Shown in pieces: positions 54,469 through 63,668 of a stretch of DNA of 64,000 nucleotides (positions are counted from its first letter, which is position 1; every line of letters starts with the position of its first letter). This stretch comes from Microbacterium sp. ET2 (GTDB taxonomy: Bacteria; Actinomycetota; Actinomycetes; Actinomycetales; Microbacteriaceae). A program made the position numbers and the translations under genes. The stretch is from the NCBI RefSeq assembly GCF_030347395.1, contig NZ_CP128170.1, positions 2,418,001 through 2,482,000 of the forward strand, in the 5' to 3' direction. Under the pieces are notes generated by a model. The model made no database searches, had not been told where the DNA came from, and saw nothing but the letters and a program-made list of their open reading frames with translations.

Positions 54469-55743
54469 TCAGCCGAGCTCTTCCACGAGGTCGAAGCCCG
54501 ACCCGTTGAAGCGCATCACGGCCACTTCGCCCATCGCAGGTCGTCCCTCCACTGTCGTGTCGATGACGTCACCCGGGAGCAGCCCGGGGGCAGCGAAGTC
54601 GGAGATGGACATCAGCGATTCCATGAAGTTCTCGCGCGTGGGCTCGGTCATGTTGCCGAAGGCCTCCTCGAGCACCGAGGCTCCGATCCAACTCCAGAGG
54701 CACTGCGGGAAGGTGGGCGTCTGGGTCTGGTTTGTGTGCGCGGCCAGTGCCTCAAGGAAGCGCTGACCCTCCTCCGACTCCGCGAACGAGGGTGCCGCGG
54801 CGTTCTGCGAGGACGCGGTGGTGTAGATCGCGGGGAAGCTGTCGGCCACTCCGGAAGGGATGAGCAGCGCCTGCGGACTCGAGGTCGTCGACGGTAGGAA
54901 CCAGCTGGGGTTCCATCCGACGTTGTTCGCCTGCTGCAGCGAGCCGATCACCAGTGGCGCGAGCGACGACATCGCGTTGAAGAAGATGTCGGCATCGGTG
55001 GAGGCGAGGTCGGTGATCTGCGCCGACACGTCGGTCGCGGTCGCCTCGTAGCTCACCTGCTTCACGACTTCGACGTTGTCGGCGCCCTCCACCGCGGAGA
55101 GGAACCCTTCGACGTACCCCTCTCCGAAATCGTCGTTCTGGTAGAGGATGGCGACCCGGTGATCCTCTGGCGACGCGGCCAGGAGCTCTCCGAATGCCTC
55201 GCCTTCCTGCTGATAGATCGGGAGGAGTCCGAGCTGCCACGGGCTCTCCTCGCGATCGCTGAAGATCGGGTCGCCCGTCTGCAACAGCACCTGGGGGGTC
55301 TCGGCGGCGATCGCCGCGTCTCGCCAGGCGCGGTTGGTGGGGGTTCCGAGGCTCAGCACCGCGGCGAAGATGCCGTCGGTCGTCATCTGCTGGAAGTTCG
55401 CTAGCGATCGCTGTGGGTCGTACTTGTCGTCGTAGGTGATGAAGTCAACGGTGCGGGTCTTCCCGTCACCGAACTCGATGCCGCCCTCCTCGTTCTTCAT
55501 CGCGAAGTACGCCGCGGCGCCGTCGGCGGCACAGTTGCCGACGCCCGCGGCGTTGCCGGTGAGGGGATTGGTGGACCCCAGCGTGATGGTGGTGTCGGTG
55601 ATGCCCGGCGAGGCCGCCGCCGCCTCAGCCGCATCCGTGTCGCCCGATGTCGCCGGCGCCTGCCGCGCGCACGACGCCAAGGTCACGGCCAGAGCAGTCG
55701 CCGTCGCGAGTGCGGCGAGTCGTTGTGCAGTCTTGATCGTCAT
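54469..55743 (-). CDS. Amino-acid/organic-acid-type ABC substrate-binding lipoprotein (orphan)
   Basis: A 424-residue type I periplasmic-binding-fold (LivK-like) protein. The signal peptide ends in the lipobox LASC. The ITLGSTNPLTGNAAGVGNCAADGAAAYF start is typical. No permease or ATPase genes accompany it. It is divergent from a LysR gene that heads a flavin-monooxygenase pair. Its ligand may therefore be the monooxygenase substrate, supplied to permeases encoded elsewhere; this is inference. Confidence 0.85.
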   Translation of the reverse strand: MTIKTAQRLAALATATALAVTLASCARQAPATSGDTDAAEAAAASPGITDTTITLGSTNPLTGNAAGVGNCAADGAAAYFAMKNEEGGIEFGDGKTRTVDFITYDDKYDPQRSLANFQQMTTDGIFAAVLSLGTPTNRAWRDAAIAAETPQVLLQTGDPIFSDREESPWQLGLLPIYQQEGEAFGELLAASPEDHRVAILYQNDDFGEGYVEGFLSAVEGADNVEVVKQVSYEATATDVSAQITDLASTDADIFFNAMSSLAPLVIGSLQQANNVGWNPSWFLPSTTSSPQALLIPSGVADSFPAIYTTASSQNAAAPSFAESEEGQRFLEALAAHTNQTQTPTFPQCLWSWIGASVLEEAFGNMTEPTRENFMESLMSISDFAAPGLLPGDVIDTTVEGRPAMGEVAVMRFNGSGFDLVEELG

Positions 55744-55868
55744 TGATCTGCCTCCCTGGCGGTATCCTCTCGGCAGGCCGCTTCGACGGTCAACGTGAGT
55801 AATCAGACCAACTAATGCGGTTTTCTCGATGAAGATCTCGGCGCGAAGACGCGGGCGAGGGATGAGAC

Positions 55869-56822
55869 ATGGATGACACGGGACTCCTCCGAGGCGAGCT
55901 GACCTTTCGGCAGCTGGGCCATTTCGTCGCTGTTGCGGAGGTCGGTTCGATCGCCGGTGCGGCGCAGCGCCTCCAGTTCTCGCCGTCGGCGGTGTCGGCC
56001 TCGATCAGCGAGCTCGAGCGAGCCCTCGGCGCACAGCTGTGCATCCGTCGCCGGGCACAGGGCGTGACCTTGACACCGACCGGAAGCCTGGTGCTCCTGC
56101 GCGCCAAGCGTCTGCTCGCCGATGTCGCGGAACTGAATCACGCCGTGCACGGCGGGGGTGAGCTCGTCGGTCCTCTCGTCGTGGGCTGTTTCCACTCCCT
56201 CGCTCCCACGCTTCTGCCGAGCCTTCTCGAAGAGTTCGAGAGCCGGCACCCCCGCGTGTCGATCGACTTCGTCGTCGGGGCACAGGACGAGCTCCAGCAC
56301 GACATCATCGCGGGCCGGATCGATGCGGCGCTGATGTACGACATGAGCGGCACCGAACAGCTCGAGCGAGCTGTGCTCTTCGAAACCCGCGGCTACGCGC
56401 TGTTCGGCGCGGCGAATCCGCTCGCACAGAAAGACATCGTCACCCTCGAGGAGCTCGCTCCTCTTCCGCTCGTGCTCTACGACCAGGTTCCGAGCACGCA
56501 CTACGCCACGGCGATGTTCGAAGCGCGGGGATTGGTGCCGAACGTCCGCTACCGCACGCACGCGTTCGAACTGACGCGGTCTATCGTCGCGCGGTCCGAC
56601 ACCGCCTACGGCATCTTGGTGCAGCGCCCCGAGAACTCGTTCAGCTACGAGGGTCTGCCCATCATCGAGCGCGACATCGAGCCCCCGCCCCCGGCGGCGA
56701 CCGTGGTCTTCGCCTGGGCGCGGGGCGCCGAGTTAACCCCGCGCGCTGACGCGCTGCGTCGACTGCTGCGCGATCGGTACCCGGACGCTTCAACAGGAAA
56801 TCCGCGTTTGATCCCTGAATAG
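55869..56822 (+). CDS. LysR family transcriptional regulator
   Basis: A 317-residue LysR protein: HTH at residues about 10-65 (LTFRQLGHFVAVAEVGSIAGAAQRLQFSPSAVSASISELERALG), then the substrate-binding domain (VGCFHSLAPTLLPSLLEEF). It is divergent from the orphan binding protein and upstream of the monooxygenase genes on the same strand. A role in activating both is inferred. The 125-base intergenic region has no striking palindrome. Confidence 0.92.
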   Translation: MDDTGLLRGELTFRQLGHFVAVAEVGSIAGAAQRLQFSPSAVSASISELERALGAQLCIRRRAQGVTLTPTGSLVLLRAKRLLADVAELNHAVHGGGELVGPLVVGCFHSLAPTLLPSLLEEFESRHPRVSIDFVVGAQDELQHDIIAGRIDAALMYDMSGTEQLERAVLFETRGYALFGAANPLAQKDIVTLEELAPLPLVLYDQVPSTHYATAMFEARGLVPNVRYRTHAFELTRSIVARSDTAYGILVQRPENSFSYEGLPIIERDIEPPPPAATVVFAWARGAELTPRADALRRLLRDRYPDASTGNPRLIPE

Positions 56823-56904
56823 TTCTGTTTGACCGTGCTTCGTTCTCTCGCGAATGCTGTCTGTGAGATGTCGAAGCGGTGTTGCTTCGGCAGAAGGGAC
56901 AGCC

Positions 56905-58104
56905 ATGACCACGGTGCTTACGCCGACGAACTCCCTGCGCTCCGCGCCGACGAACCTGTCCGCAGATGACGTCGTGCAGGCGTCAGAGGACCTCGTTCCG
57001 CTCCTTCGCGAACGCGCTGCCGAGGTCGACGAGCGTCGCAGGATTTCAGACGACACCTATCGGCGCCTCGGCGACGCGGGCTTCTTCCATGTTCTTAAGC
57101 CCAAGAAGTACGGCGGACTCGAGCTGACCGAGCACGAGCACGCCCGCATCGCAATGAACCTCGCCCGCGGGTGCGCCTCGACCGCGTGGGTCTTCTCGAT
57201 CCTCAGCTCCGACAACATGGCGATCCTGGCGTACCCGGAAGAGGTGCAGGAAGAGATCTGGGGCGAGGACTCGTTCGCCACGCTGGCGGGCAACACTAAC
57301 CTCAATCCGAAGGCGACCGCCACCCGGGTGAAGGGCGGATACCGCCTGACCGGTCAGTGGGGCTTCTGCAGCGGGTCCGACTTCTCGGAGTGGCTCATCT
57401 TCAACGCGCCCGTCGGAGACGACGGCGAGGGCTACATGTTCATCGTTCCGAAGGACGAGGCCGAGACCATCGACGACTGGTATCCCACGGGGATGCGGGG
57501 GACGGGCAGCCGCACGATGTCGGTGACGGATGTCTTCGTGCCCGAGCATCGCGCGCAGGCGACGCGTGACACGGTGCGCAAGCTCAAGGAGCGTCGCGCG
57601 CTCCACCCGACCTTCAGCACGATGTGGGCGACCTGGCCCTCGAGCGGCCGTTTCCCTTTCGCCGCCTGCGCGGTCGGAGCCGCCTGGGGCGCCACCGAGC
57701 ACTTCGCGAGCACGGTCGGCACCAGCACGCGCGTCGCGGGTGCGCTCGGAGGGGCCGTCCGGCTCGCCGACCAGGACTATGTCGCCACCGAGTTCGGGCA
57801 GGCCGAGGGTGATGTGCAGATGGCGCGTCTCCTCATCGAGAAGCGCAGTTTCGAAGCATCCGAGCGGGCCCGCCAGCATCGCGAGTCGACGGAGCAGGAG
57901 ATCGGTCGCGACCTTCGGGACAACGCGCTGGTGACGCGCACCGCGCTTCGCTCGGTGCAGACGATCTTCTCCCTCGTCGGGGCCAAGGCCGGCAAATCCG
58001 ACCACCCGGTGTCGATCGCGAAACGCGACGTCGAGATGATCTCTCACCACGTGACCCTCAACTGGCGTCAGAACACCGTCCGCTACCTGGCGGCGGTGTC
58101 CTGA
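56905..58104 (+). CDS. Acyl-CoA dehydrogenase-fold flavin-dependent monooxygenase (HsaA/TdsC-like)
   Basis: A 399-residue protein with the acyl-CoA dehydrogenase fold used by two-component FADH2/FMNH2 monooxygenases: helical N-terminus (LVPLLRERAAEVDERRRISDDTYRRLGDAGFFHVLKPKKYGG), a beta domain with GQWGFCSGSDFSEWLIF, and a C-terminal helical domain (QTIFSLVGAKAGKSDHPV). It would hydroxylate or desulfurise a small organic substrate using reduced flavin. GAAGGGACAG precedes the ATG at 56905. The paired flavin reductase gene is 19 bases downstream. Confidence 0.87.
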   Translation: MTTVLTPTNSLRSAPTNLSADDVVQASEDLVPLLRERAAEVDERRRISDDTYRRLGDAGFFHVLKPKKYGGLELTEHEHARIAMNLARGCASTAWVFSILSSDNMAILAYPEEVQEEIWGEDSFATLAGNTNLNPKATATRVKGGYRLTGQWGFCSGSDFSEWLIFNAPVGDDGEGYMFIVPKDEAETIDDWYPTGMRGTGSRTMSVTDVFVPEHRAQATRDTVRKLKERRALHPTFSTMWATWPSSGRFPFAACAVGAAWGATEHFASTVGTSTRVAGALGGAVRLADQDYVATEFGQAEGDVQMARLLIEKRSFEASERARQHRESTEQEIGRDLRDNALVTRTALRSVQTIFSLVGAKAGKSDHPVSIAKRDVEMISHHVTLNWRQNTVRYLAAVS

Positions 58105-58123
58105 CCCGGCGTCGGATCCGGTC

Positions 58124-59356
58124 ATGACGCACACGATCGACAGCGCAGCCGAGACGTCGGCCTGGTGGCGGGCTGCGCTGGGGGAGTACCCGACCGGCGT
58201 GTGCCTCGTCACCGGGGTGGCCGGCGATGGCAGCCCCGTGGGGATGGTGGTCGGGAGCTTTGTCGCCATCAGCGAAGATCCGCCGCTCGTCGGCTTCTTC
58301 GCTGGTCGGGGTTCGAGTACCCTCCCTGGGCTGAAAGAGAGCAGATGCTTCACCGTCAGCGTCTTGGCTGACGGGTCGGAGTCGCTGTGTCGTGCTTTTG
58401 CCACGAAAGACCCGGGTCGGTGGGAGCACGGCACCTTCGAGCGGTCCGGCACGGCTGCACCGCGAGTGTCAGATGCCGTTGCGTGGTTCGACGCCCGCCT
58501 CGAAGAGGTACGGGAGTACGGCGACCACTCCTTCATCGTCGGGCGGATCACCGATGCGGGAGCGGGTGCAGGAGCGGCTGAGATGCCGTTGCTATTCCGG
58601 CGAGCGGGGTACGGCACGTTCGCAGCCTCCAGCGACACTTTCGACACGCGGGGCTTCATCGAACGGCTGCGATGGGCGACGGTCGGTGAACGTGAGGTCA
58701 GAGAGCTCGCCGACGACTTCGATGTGCACGTGGCCCTCTCCAGCCAGATCGGTGATGCCGTCGTGACGCTCGCCGCCATCGATCCGTCGTCGTCGGGCAG
58801 TTCCTACGAGAACGTCGGTGCGTCCCACCCCTGGGCCGCGCCGATTGCGTCGATCTTCGCGGCTTGGGCTCCGCCTCATCGTCGGCGGGCGTGGGAAGAG
58901 GCCTCGCGGCATCTCACCGGTGCGGTCGATCGTCCCCTGCTCGAACGCATTCTGTCCGGTGTGCGTGAGCGCGGGTATGCCGTCGCGGGAGACGCCAGTC
59001 TGACCGCCGACTTCCTCCGCCTCGCGCGCAGCGCTGATGTCGAGCGCGAGACGTACGCCCGCATGTGGGCAGACATCGCGACGTCGCGTGCGGAGCTCGA
59101 ACCGGACGGCTCGGTTGACTGGAGCAGGGTGGCGGTCGTGCAGATGCCCGTCTTCGCTCCTGACGGCGAGGTGGCGATGGCGCTCTACGCGATCACCTCG
59201 TCGTCTTTCGATAGCGCCACGGGTGAGCGCCTGGTGGAGCGGATGTCGCAAACAGCACGCAGGATCGCGCAGTCGAGCCCGTCCGCTCGGCGGGGAGCTT
59301 CGTCCGCGGCAGCGGTCGGTCTGTGGGGTGACTCCTGGGAGCTCGACGCGACGTGA
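58124..59356 (+). CDS. Flavin reductase fused to an IclR-like sensor domain
   Basis: A 410-residue protein, twice the usual length. Residues about 15-165 form the FMN-binding split barrel (YPTGVCLVTGVAGDGSPVGMVVGSFVAISEDPPLVGFF; GDHSFIVGRI), supplying reduced flavin to the monooxygenase. Residues about 185-390 (ELADDFDVHVALSSQIGDAVVTLAA, HPWAAPIASIFAAWAPP, VVQMPVFAPDGEVAMALYAI, MSQTARRIAQ) follow the secondary-structure order of the IclR effector-binding domain, with no HTH. The fusion could let a ligand gate reductase activity. The assignment of the second domain rests on sequence pattern, not on a search. Confidence 0.78.
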   Translation: MTHTIDSAAETSAWWRAALGEYPTGVCLVTGVAGDGSPVGMVVGSFVAISEDPPLVGFFAGRGSSTLPGLKESRCFTVSVLADGSESLCRAFATKDPGRWEHGTFERSGTAAPRVSDAVAWFDARLEEVREYGDHSFIVGRITDAGAGAGAAEMPLLFRRAGYGTFAASSDTFDTRGFIERLRWATVGEREVRELADDFDVHVALSSQIGDAVVTLAAIDPSSSGSSYENVGASHPWAAPIASIFAAWAPPHRRRAWEEASRHLTGAVDRPLLERILSGVRERGYAVAGDASLTADFLRLARSADVERETYARMWADIATSRAELEPDGSVDWSRVAVVQMPVFAPDGEVAMALYAITSSSFDSATGERLVERMSQTARRIAQSSPSARRGASSAAAVGLWGDSWELDAT

Positions 59357-59381
59357 GTCGCTCGGGTCGGCCGCGCCTTGG

Positions 59382-59387
59382 TATAAC
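59382..59387 (+). promoter_or_regulatory. -10 element TATAAC, leaderless-type promoter
   Basis: TATAAC ends 6 bases before the ATG at 59394. Confidence 0.45.
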
Positions 59388-59393
59388 CGCAGG

Positions 59394-59828
59394 ATGACCA
59401 CGTGGCCGCCCGACGCCGAGGGCGTCGTGACCCTGCCGAGCGGCTGCCGCGTGCGGGGGCGCGGCCTCGCGCGAGGCCCCGCTGAGGCGGCGCCCGCCCC
59501 CGACTTCGGGGTCTACCTCACCGCGCGCGTCCACGCGGAGCGCTGGCCGTCGCGGTGGATCGCGTGGCCCGACTTCCGTCTGCCCCGCGACCCGTCAGAA
59601 GCGATGGCCGCGCTCCGCGAGGCGTACGACCGCGCGGCGATCGAGCGGGTGGAGGTCGCCTGCGACGGCGGAAGCGGTCGGACCGGCACCGCTCTCGCAC
59701 TCCTCGCCCGACTCGACGGCGTGCCCGCGGGCGACGCCGTGGCGTGGGTTCGCCGGCACTACCGACCGAGAGCCGTCGAGACGCCCTGGCAGCGCCGGTT
59801 CGTGCGCACAGCGCGGCTCGCCGACTGA
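59394..59828 (+). CDS. Protein-tyrosine-phosphatase-like protein
   Basis: A 144-residue protein with a Cys-x5-Arg phosphatase loop, C90 to R96 in ACDGGSGRTG, in the dual-specificity pattern. The invariant His before the Cys of most PTPs is Ala here. Around it are VYLTARVHAERWPSRWIAWPDF and RHYRPRAVETPWQRRFV. The substrate, protein or phosphoinositide-like, is unknown. The longer frame starting upstream overlaps the flavin reductase gene and is rejected. Confidence 0.82.
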   Translation: MTTWPPDAEGVVTLPSGCRVRGRGLARGPAEAAPAPDFGVYLTARVHAERWPSRWIAWPDFRLPRDPSEAMAALREAYDRAAIERVEVACDGGSGRTGTALALLARLDGVPAGDAVAWVRRHYRPRAVETPWQRRFVRTARLAD

Positions 59829-59841
59829 GCCCCGCGGCCTC

Positions 59842-60264
59842 TCAGTCGTCGACGACCGAGACCGTGACCTCGATGTTGCCGCGCGTCGCGTTGGAGTACG
59901 GGCACACCTGGTGGGCGGCGTCGGCGAGCCGCTGCGCGACGTCGCCTTCGACCCCCGGGATGTTCACCTCGAGCAGCACGGCGAGCTGGAATCCGCCGTC
60001 GCCGTTCGGTCCGAGCGACACCCGCGACCCGACGCTCGAGCCGTCGACCTTCACCTTCTGCGCCCGCGCGACGCTCTGCAGCGCACTGTGGAAGCAGGCC
60101 GCGTATCCGGCCGCGAACAGCAGCTCAGGGTTGGGCGCGCCGCCGGCGCCGCCGAGCTCCTTCGGCACCCGCACGTCGGTGTCGAGAATGCCGTCGGCGG
60201 TGCGCACGTGTCCGTCGCGACCGCCGCCGGTGGCGAGGGCTTCTGCCGTGTAAAGGGCGTTCAT
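59842..60264 (-). CDS. ohr: Organic hydroperoxide resistance protein
   Basis: A 140-residue OsmC/Ohr-fold thiol peroxidase that reduces organic hydroperoxides. The two active Cys are C57 (AACFHSAL) and C121 (HQVCPYSNATRGN), as in Ohr rather than OsmC. The paired regulator gene ohrR lies 52 bases upstream on the same strand, with the operator before it. AAAGGACACT precedes the ATG at 60264. Confidence 0.94.
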   Translation of the reverse strand: MNALYTAEALATGGGRDGHVRTADGILDTDVRVPKELGGAGGAPNPELLFAAGYAACFHSALQSVARAQKVKVDGSSVGSRVSLGPNGDGGFQLAVLLEVNIPGVEGDVAQRLADAAHQVCPYSNATRGNIEVTVSVVDD

Positions 60265-60316
60265 GAGTGTCCTTTCGTGGGGGAGGAAGAGATGACGGAT
60301 GCCGCGGCGAAACGCG

Positions 60317-60766
60317 TCACGAGGCCGCGCGCAGTTCGCCCGCGAGGGCGCGCATGTTCGCGGTGATCGCGTTCAGTTGCGCCAGGAGCTCGGGCACGCT
60401 GCGACCGCTGTCGACGAAGCCGGGCACGAGGCATCCGGCCGCCGCGACGACGTCGGCGTAGACCGATCGCCCCTCGTCGGTGAGGCTGACCCGCACCACG
60501 CGCTCGTCGGCGTCATCGCGCCGCCGGTCGACGAGTCCGCGGGACTCGAGCCGCCGCAAAAGGGGCGAGAGCGTCCCCGAGTCGAGGTGGAGTTCCTCGC
60601 CGAGGGAGCTCACCGTCCGCTCGCCGGTGGCGAGCACGACCAAGGCGAGGTACTGCGGATACGTCAGCGACCACGGCTTCAGCACCTCGCGGTACGCCTG
60701 GGTGGTCGCGTGCGACGCGGTGTACATCGCGAAGCAGACGAAGTCGTCGAGCGCAACGGGAGGCAT
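60317..60766 (-). CDS. ohrR: Organic hydroperoxide sensor OhrR (MarR family)
   Basis: A 149-residue MarR regulator. The peroxide-sensing Cys is C11 in DDFVCFAMYTASH, where OhrR proteins carry it. The winged helix is SLGEELHLDSGTLSPLLRRLESRGLVDRRRDDADERVV. It represses ohr until oxidised. The ATG at 60766 is preferred; an in-frame ATG at 60778 adds four residues. The sequence pairs with the imperfect operator at 60777. Confidence 0.92.
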   Translation of the reverse strand: MPPVALDDFVCFAMYTASHATTQAYREVLKPWSLTYPQYLALVVLATGERTVSSLGEELHLDSGTLSPLLRRLESRGLVDRRRDDADERVVRVSLTDEGRSVYADVVAAAGCLVPGFVDSGRSVPELLAQLNAITANMRALAGELRAAS

Positions 60767-60776
60767 GGTCAGAAGC

Positions 60777-60803
60777 ATTGCACGCAATTCAGTTGTGCGC
60801 AAT
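60777..60803. promoter_or_regulatory. Candidate OhrR operator
   Basis: ATTGCACGCAAT-TCA-GTTGTGCGCAAT: the two arms match as an inverted repeat at 9 of 12 positions. It lies directly upstream of ohrR, where autoregulation is expected. Confidence 0.6.
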
Positions 60804-61077
60804 CCAGCTTCCAACCCAGGCCCGACCGCGCTTCCACGAGGAAATCCGCCTCCGTGAGGATGCCGCGGCGACGCGTCATCCTCAGGAGCGCGGATCGCTT
60901 CGCGACCGCGAAGCCGAACAGCGCTCCGGTGCCCTCCGCCCCCAACCCGCGCATCGATGCAGCGGAATAGATCGACCCGTGAATGGTTGGCCTCAAGAGA
61001 ACAACGCACACAGGGGACATCCGGTCCTCTGCCCACAACGCACCCGGCCGGATGTCTCGAGACGAAAGGCGAGAGAC
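60804..61077. other. Divergent intergenic region ohrR / SDR
   Basis: 274 bases with no supported gene. It contains a perfect 9-base inverted repeat GACATCCGG/CCGGATGTC (61016-61024, 61048-61056) in the leader of the SDR gene, and two copies of ACAACGCAC (about 61000 and 61035). Confidence 0.5.
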
Positions 61078-61863
61078 ATGACTGAACGATTCACCGACCG
61101 CACCGTCCTCATCACCGGAGCCGGCTCCGGCCTCGGCCGAGCGGCCGCCGTGCGACTGGCCTCGGAGGGTGCGAACCTCTCGCTCGTCGACGTCTCGAAG
61201 GACGGGCTGGATGCCACGGTGCAGGCCGTCCGCGATGTGGCGCCCGATGCGAAGCTCGTCACGGTCACCGCCGATGTCTCCAGCGAAGACGACACGCAGC
61301 GCTACGTCGACGAGACCCTGTCGGCCTTCGGCCGCATCGACGGCTTCTTCAACAACGCCGGCATCGAGGGCAAGCAGAACCTCACCGAAGACTTCAGCGC
61401 CGACGAATTCGACCGGGTCGTCTCGATCAACCTGCGCGGTGTCTTCCTCGGGCTCGAGAGGGTGCTGAAGGTCATGCGCGAGCAGGGGAGTGGCGCCGTG
61501 GTGAACACGGCCAGCGTCGGCGGCATCCGCGGGATCGGACGTCAGTCGGGCTACGCCGCGGCCAAGCACGGCGTCGTCGGCCTGACCCGCAACTCGGCCG
61601 TGGAGTACGGCGAGTTCGGTGTGCGCATCAACGCCATCGCGCCCGGCGCGATCTGGACTCCGATGGTCGAGAACTCTATGAAGCAGCTCGATGCCGAGAA
61701 CCCGCGTCAGGCGGCCGAACAGTTCATTCAGGCCAACCCCACCAAGCGCTACGGCGAGGCCCCCGAGATCGCGTCGGTCGTCGCGTTCCTCCTCTCCGAC
61801 GACGCGTCCTACGTCAACGCCACCGTCATCCCGATCGACGGCGGACAGTCGGCCAAGTACTGA
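61078..61863 (+). CDS. SDR family oxidoreductase (glucose 1-dehydrogenase-like)
   Basis: A 261-residue classical SDR with TGAGSGLG, NNAGIEG, the Ser in NTASVGG, YAAAKHG and the C-terminal YVNATVIPIDGGQSAKY. The C-terminal PIDGGQS pattern is typical of the glucose-1-dehydrogenase/2,5-diketo-type family; substrate unknown. GAAAGGCGAGAG precedes the ATG at 61078. Confidence 0.9.
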   Translation: MTERFTDRTVLITGAGSGLGRAAAVRLASEGANLSLVDVSKDGLDATVQAVRDVAPDAKLVTVTADVSSEDDTQRYVDETLSAFGRIDGFFNNAGIEGKQNLTEDFSADEFDRVVSINLRGVFLGLERVLKVMREQGSGAVVNTASVGGIRGIGRQSGYAAAKHGVVGLTRNSAVEYGEFGVRINAIAPGAIWTPMVENSMKQLDAENPRQAAEQFIQANPTKRYGEAPEIASVVAFLLSDDASYVNATVIPIDGGQSAKY

Positions 61864-61882
61864 TCTGATCATCGATCAGATC
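61862..61882. repeat. Perfect 9-bp inverted repeat GATCTGATC-ATC-GATCAGATC
   Basis: Begins inside the SDR stop codon. A perfect hairpin with a 3-base loop, without a T-tract. It could terminate the SDR transcript. Confidence 0.5.
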
Positions 61883-61962
61883 GATCGACAGGTCGCATTC
61901 GCGTCGGAGACGGCGAAGCCGAGGGGCGTTCACCGCCTCCGACGCTGACCTGTCGTGTGTCG

Positions 61963-63437
61963 TCAGAACGGCGCGACCGCCAGTTCGCCGTCGTCGGTGG
62001 GGACGAAGGCGACGCGTGAGGGTGGGTGGCTGTCGTAGGTCTTCCCGCCGGGGCTGGTGAAGGTCAGGATGCCGCCGGGCAGCTGTTCGACGTGCCAGTT
62101 CGTCGCGTGCTTCAACGTATGGTGTCGGGCGCATTCGTTGCACAGGTTGTCGTTGCAGCTGGGTCCGCCGAGCGCGAAGTCCTTCGAATGGTCGATGTGG
62201 CAGAGCTTCGCGGGCCTTCGGCATCCCGGTGTGCCGCAGGTGACGTCGCGGGCGTTGAGGTATCGGGTTTGGGAGGGATGGAGTTGGTATCTGTCGACGG
62301 CGGTGACGACTCCGGTGATGGGGTCGGTCATGATTCGTTCCCAGATCTTCGCGGTTCCCGCCATGCGTCTGGCTGTGTCGGGGTCGACCGGGGTGACCCC
62401 GTTCAGTTCCGCCCCGGAGTTCGTCACTTCCGTCAACGTGGTGATGGGGATGGTGATCGCACCTCGGCGCGGATGGCGCCGAGTCCGCCGGTGGCAGGGT
62501 CGGTGGGGTCGATCGTAGGGGAGCCGGTGAGGAGCATGTCCAGGGCGAGGTCGGCGCGGATCTCGTCCAGTGTCCGCTCATCGAACCACGGCTCCGTCTC
62601 GCCAGCTGCGGCATTCGCGTCGCCGTCGCCTGCGCCGCTGAGTCCGAATCCGGCACCGGCGCCCACGCCGCTGTTCCCTGATGCGCCCCGCTCGGCGGCA
62701 GCGGCGGCGTAGGCGCGGCGTCTCGCCTCGTCGACGTTCTTGATGGTCGTGCCCTGGCTCGTGAGCCGGTTGTACGTTCCGTGGATGTAGACGTTGCTGC
62801 CCAGGATGGTCAGGGTGGACATGGCGTCGTCGAGGTCGGTGACCCATGCCCGTCGTTCCCGCATCGCCGTGTCATGCCGTTCCTGCAACGGCCGAGGGTC
62901 CAACACCGCGGCACGTTGGATCGCGTACTTCTTGGTACGCGGCACCGTCTGCCGCTCCGCTTCGACCAGCACGATCCGTTCGTAGTCCGCTCGATCGGCG
63001 GGGTCGTCGATGACCCGGCCGGCGTCTTGGATCACCTGCGCATGCGCCCGGGTGACCCGCCCTTCCGACAGAGCTCCCATCGTCGCCGGGAACAGCTCGA
63101 TCAGCTCATGCGCGTCATGCATCAGGGTTTGCATCGACCGGTCGTTCACCCGGACCGCCATCCCCAACTCCAGCGCCATCGACCGCAACGGCATGTGCCG
63201 CTCCCGCGACGACACCGACCCGATCCGTGACCGCTGCTCCAGCGTCAGCGCGTACGCGTCCGCCAGCAACCGGGTCTCCTTCGCCTCCAACGCCGCCCGC
63301 CGACGCCGCAACTTCGCCAGCTCGTCCGCGAACACCCCGGCGCGCTTGTCCTCCGCCCGCCGCCGCTTCTCGTCCGCATCCACTGGCAATTCCCCGTTCC
63401 GATGACCTACGCACATCATCGCAGAGGGTTCCGACAT
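61963..63437 (-). pseudogene. DUF222/HNH gene, frameshifted second copy
   Basis: The counterpart of the intact gene at 36986-38431. The N-terminal part is read as one frame (to 62433) and the HNH part as another (61963-62436). The intact copy reads EVQMTIPIT at the junction while this copy reads EVRSPSPS; comparison shows one base missing near 62459 (copy 1 CATCTGCAC, here GATCGCAC). In addition, the ATG of copy 1 is AAC here; only upstream ATGs near 63416-63437 or a TTG at 63389 remain. The HNH domain (CGTPGC, HIDH, ARHHTLKH) is still intact in sequence. Confidence 0.85.
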
Positions 63438-63438
63438 T
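61963..63438 (-). repeat. Long dispersed direct repeat, copy 2
   Basis: Matches 36986-38472 on the same strand about 25 kb away; 11 bases shorter overall, mostly in the Gly-rich linker. The two copies could recombine and delete or duplicate what lies between. Confidence 0.85.
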
Positions 63439-63654
63439 GCCTCCCCGTTCGGCGCAAGAAAACGAAGATATGTACGAAACTAGTAGCCGACTCGCCGCCG
63501 CGATTGCAATGAACCCGACGTTGGCCGCGGCAGGCCAGCCCGTTTGCGAGAGGGGGAGCCGGCGCAGCATCCCCGAGGCCCGAGCATGACCCGACGAATG
63601 CTCGCTACCCCACCATCTTGTCGATCTCCCTCCCAGAGCGTGACCCGGCCGCAC

Positions 63655-63660
63655 TACCCT
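63655..63660 (+). promoter_or_regulatory. -10 element TACCCT, leaderless-type promoter
   Basis: TACCCT ends 8 bases before the ATG at 63669. The segment 63439-63654 shows no supported gene. Confidence 0.4.
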
Positions 63661-63668
63661 CGATCACG

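Noticed and set aside
63470..63589. A possible 39-codon frame (MYETSSRLAAAIAM...)
   Set aside because: No ribosome-binding site or -10 at suitable spacing, and no domain.
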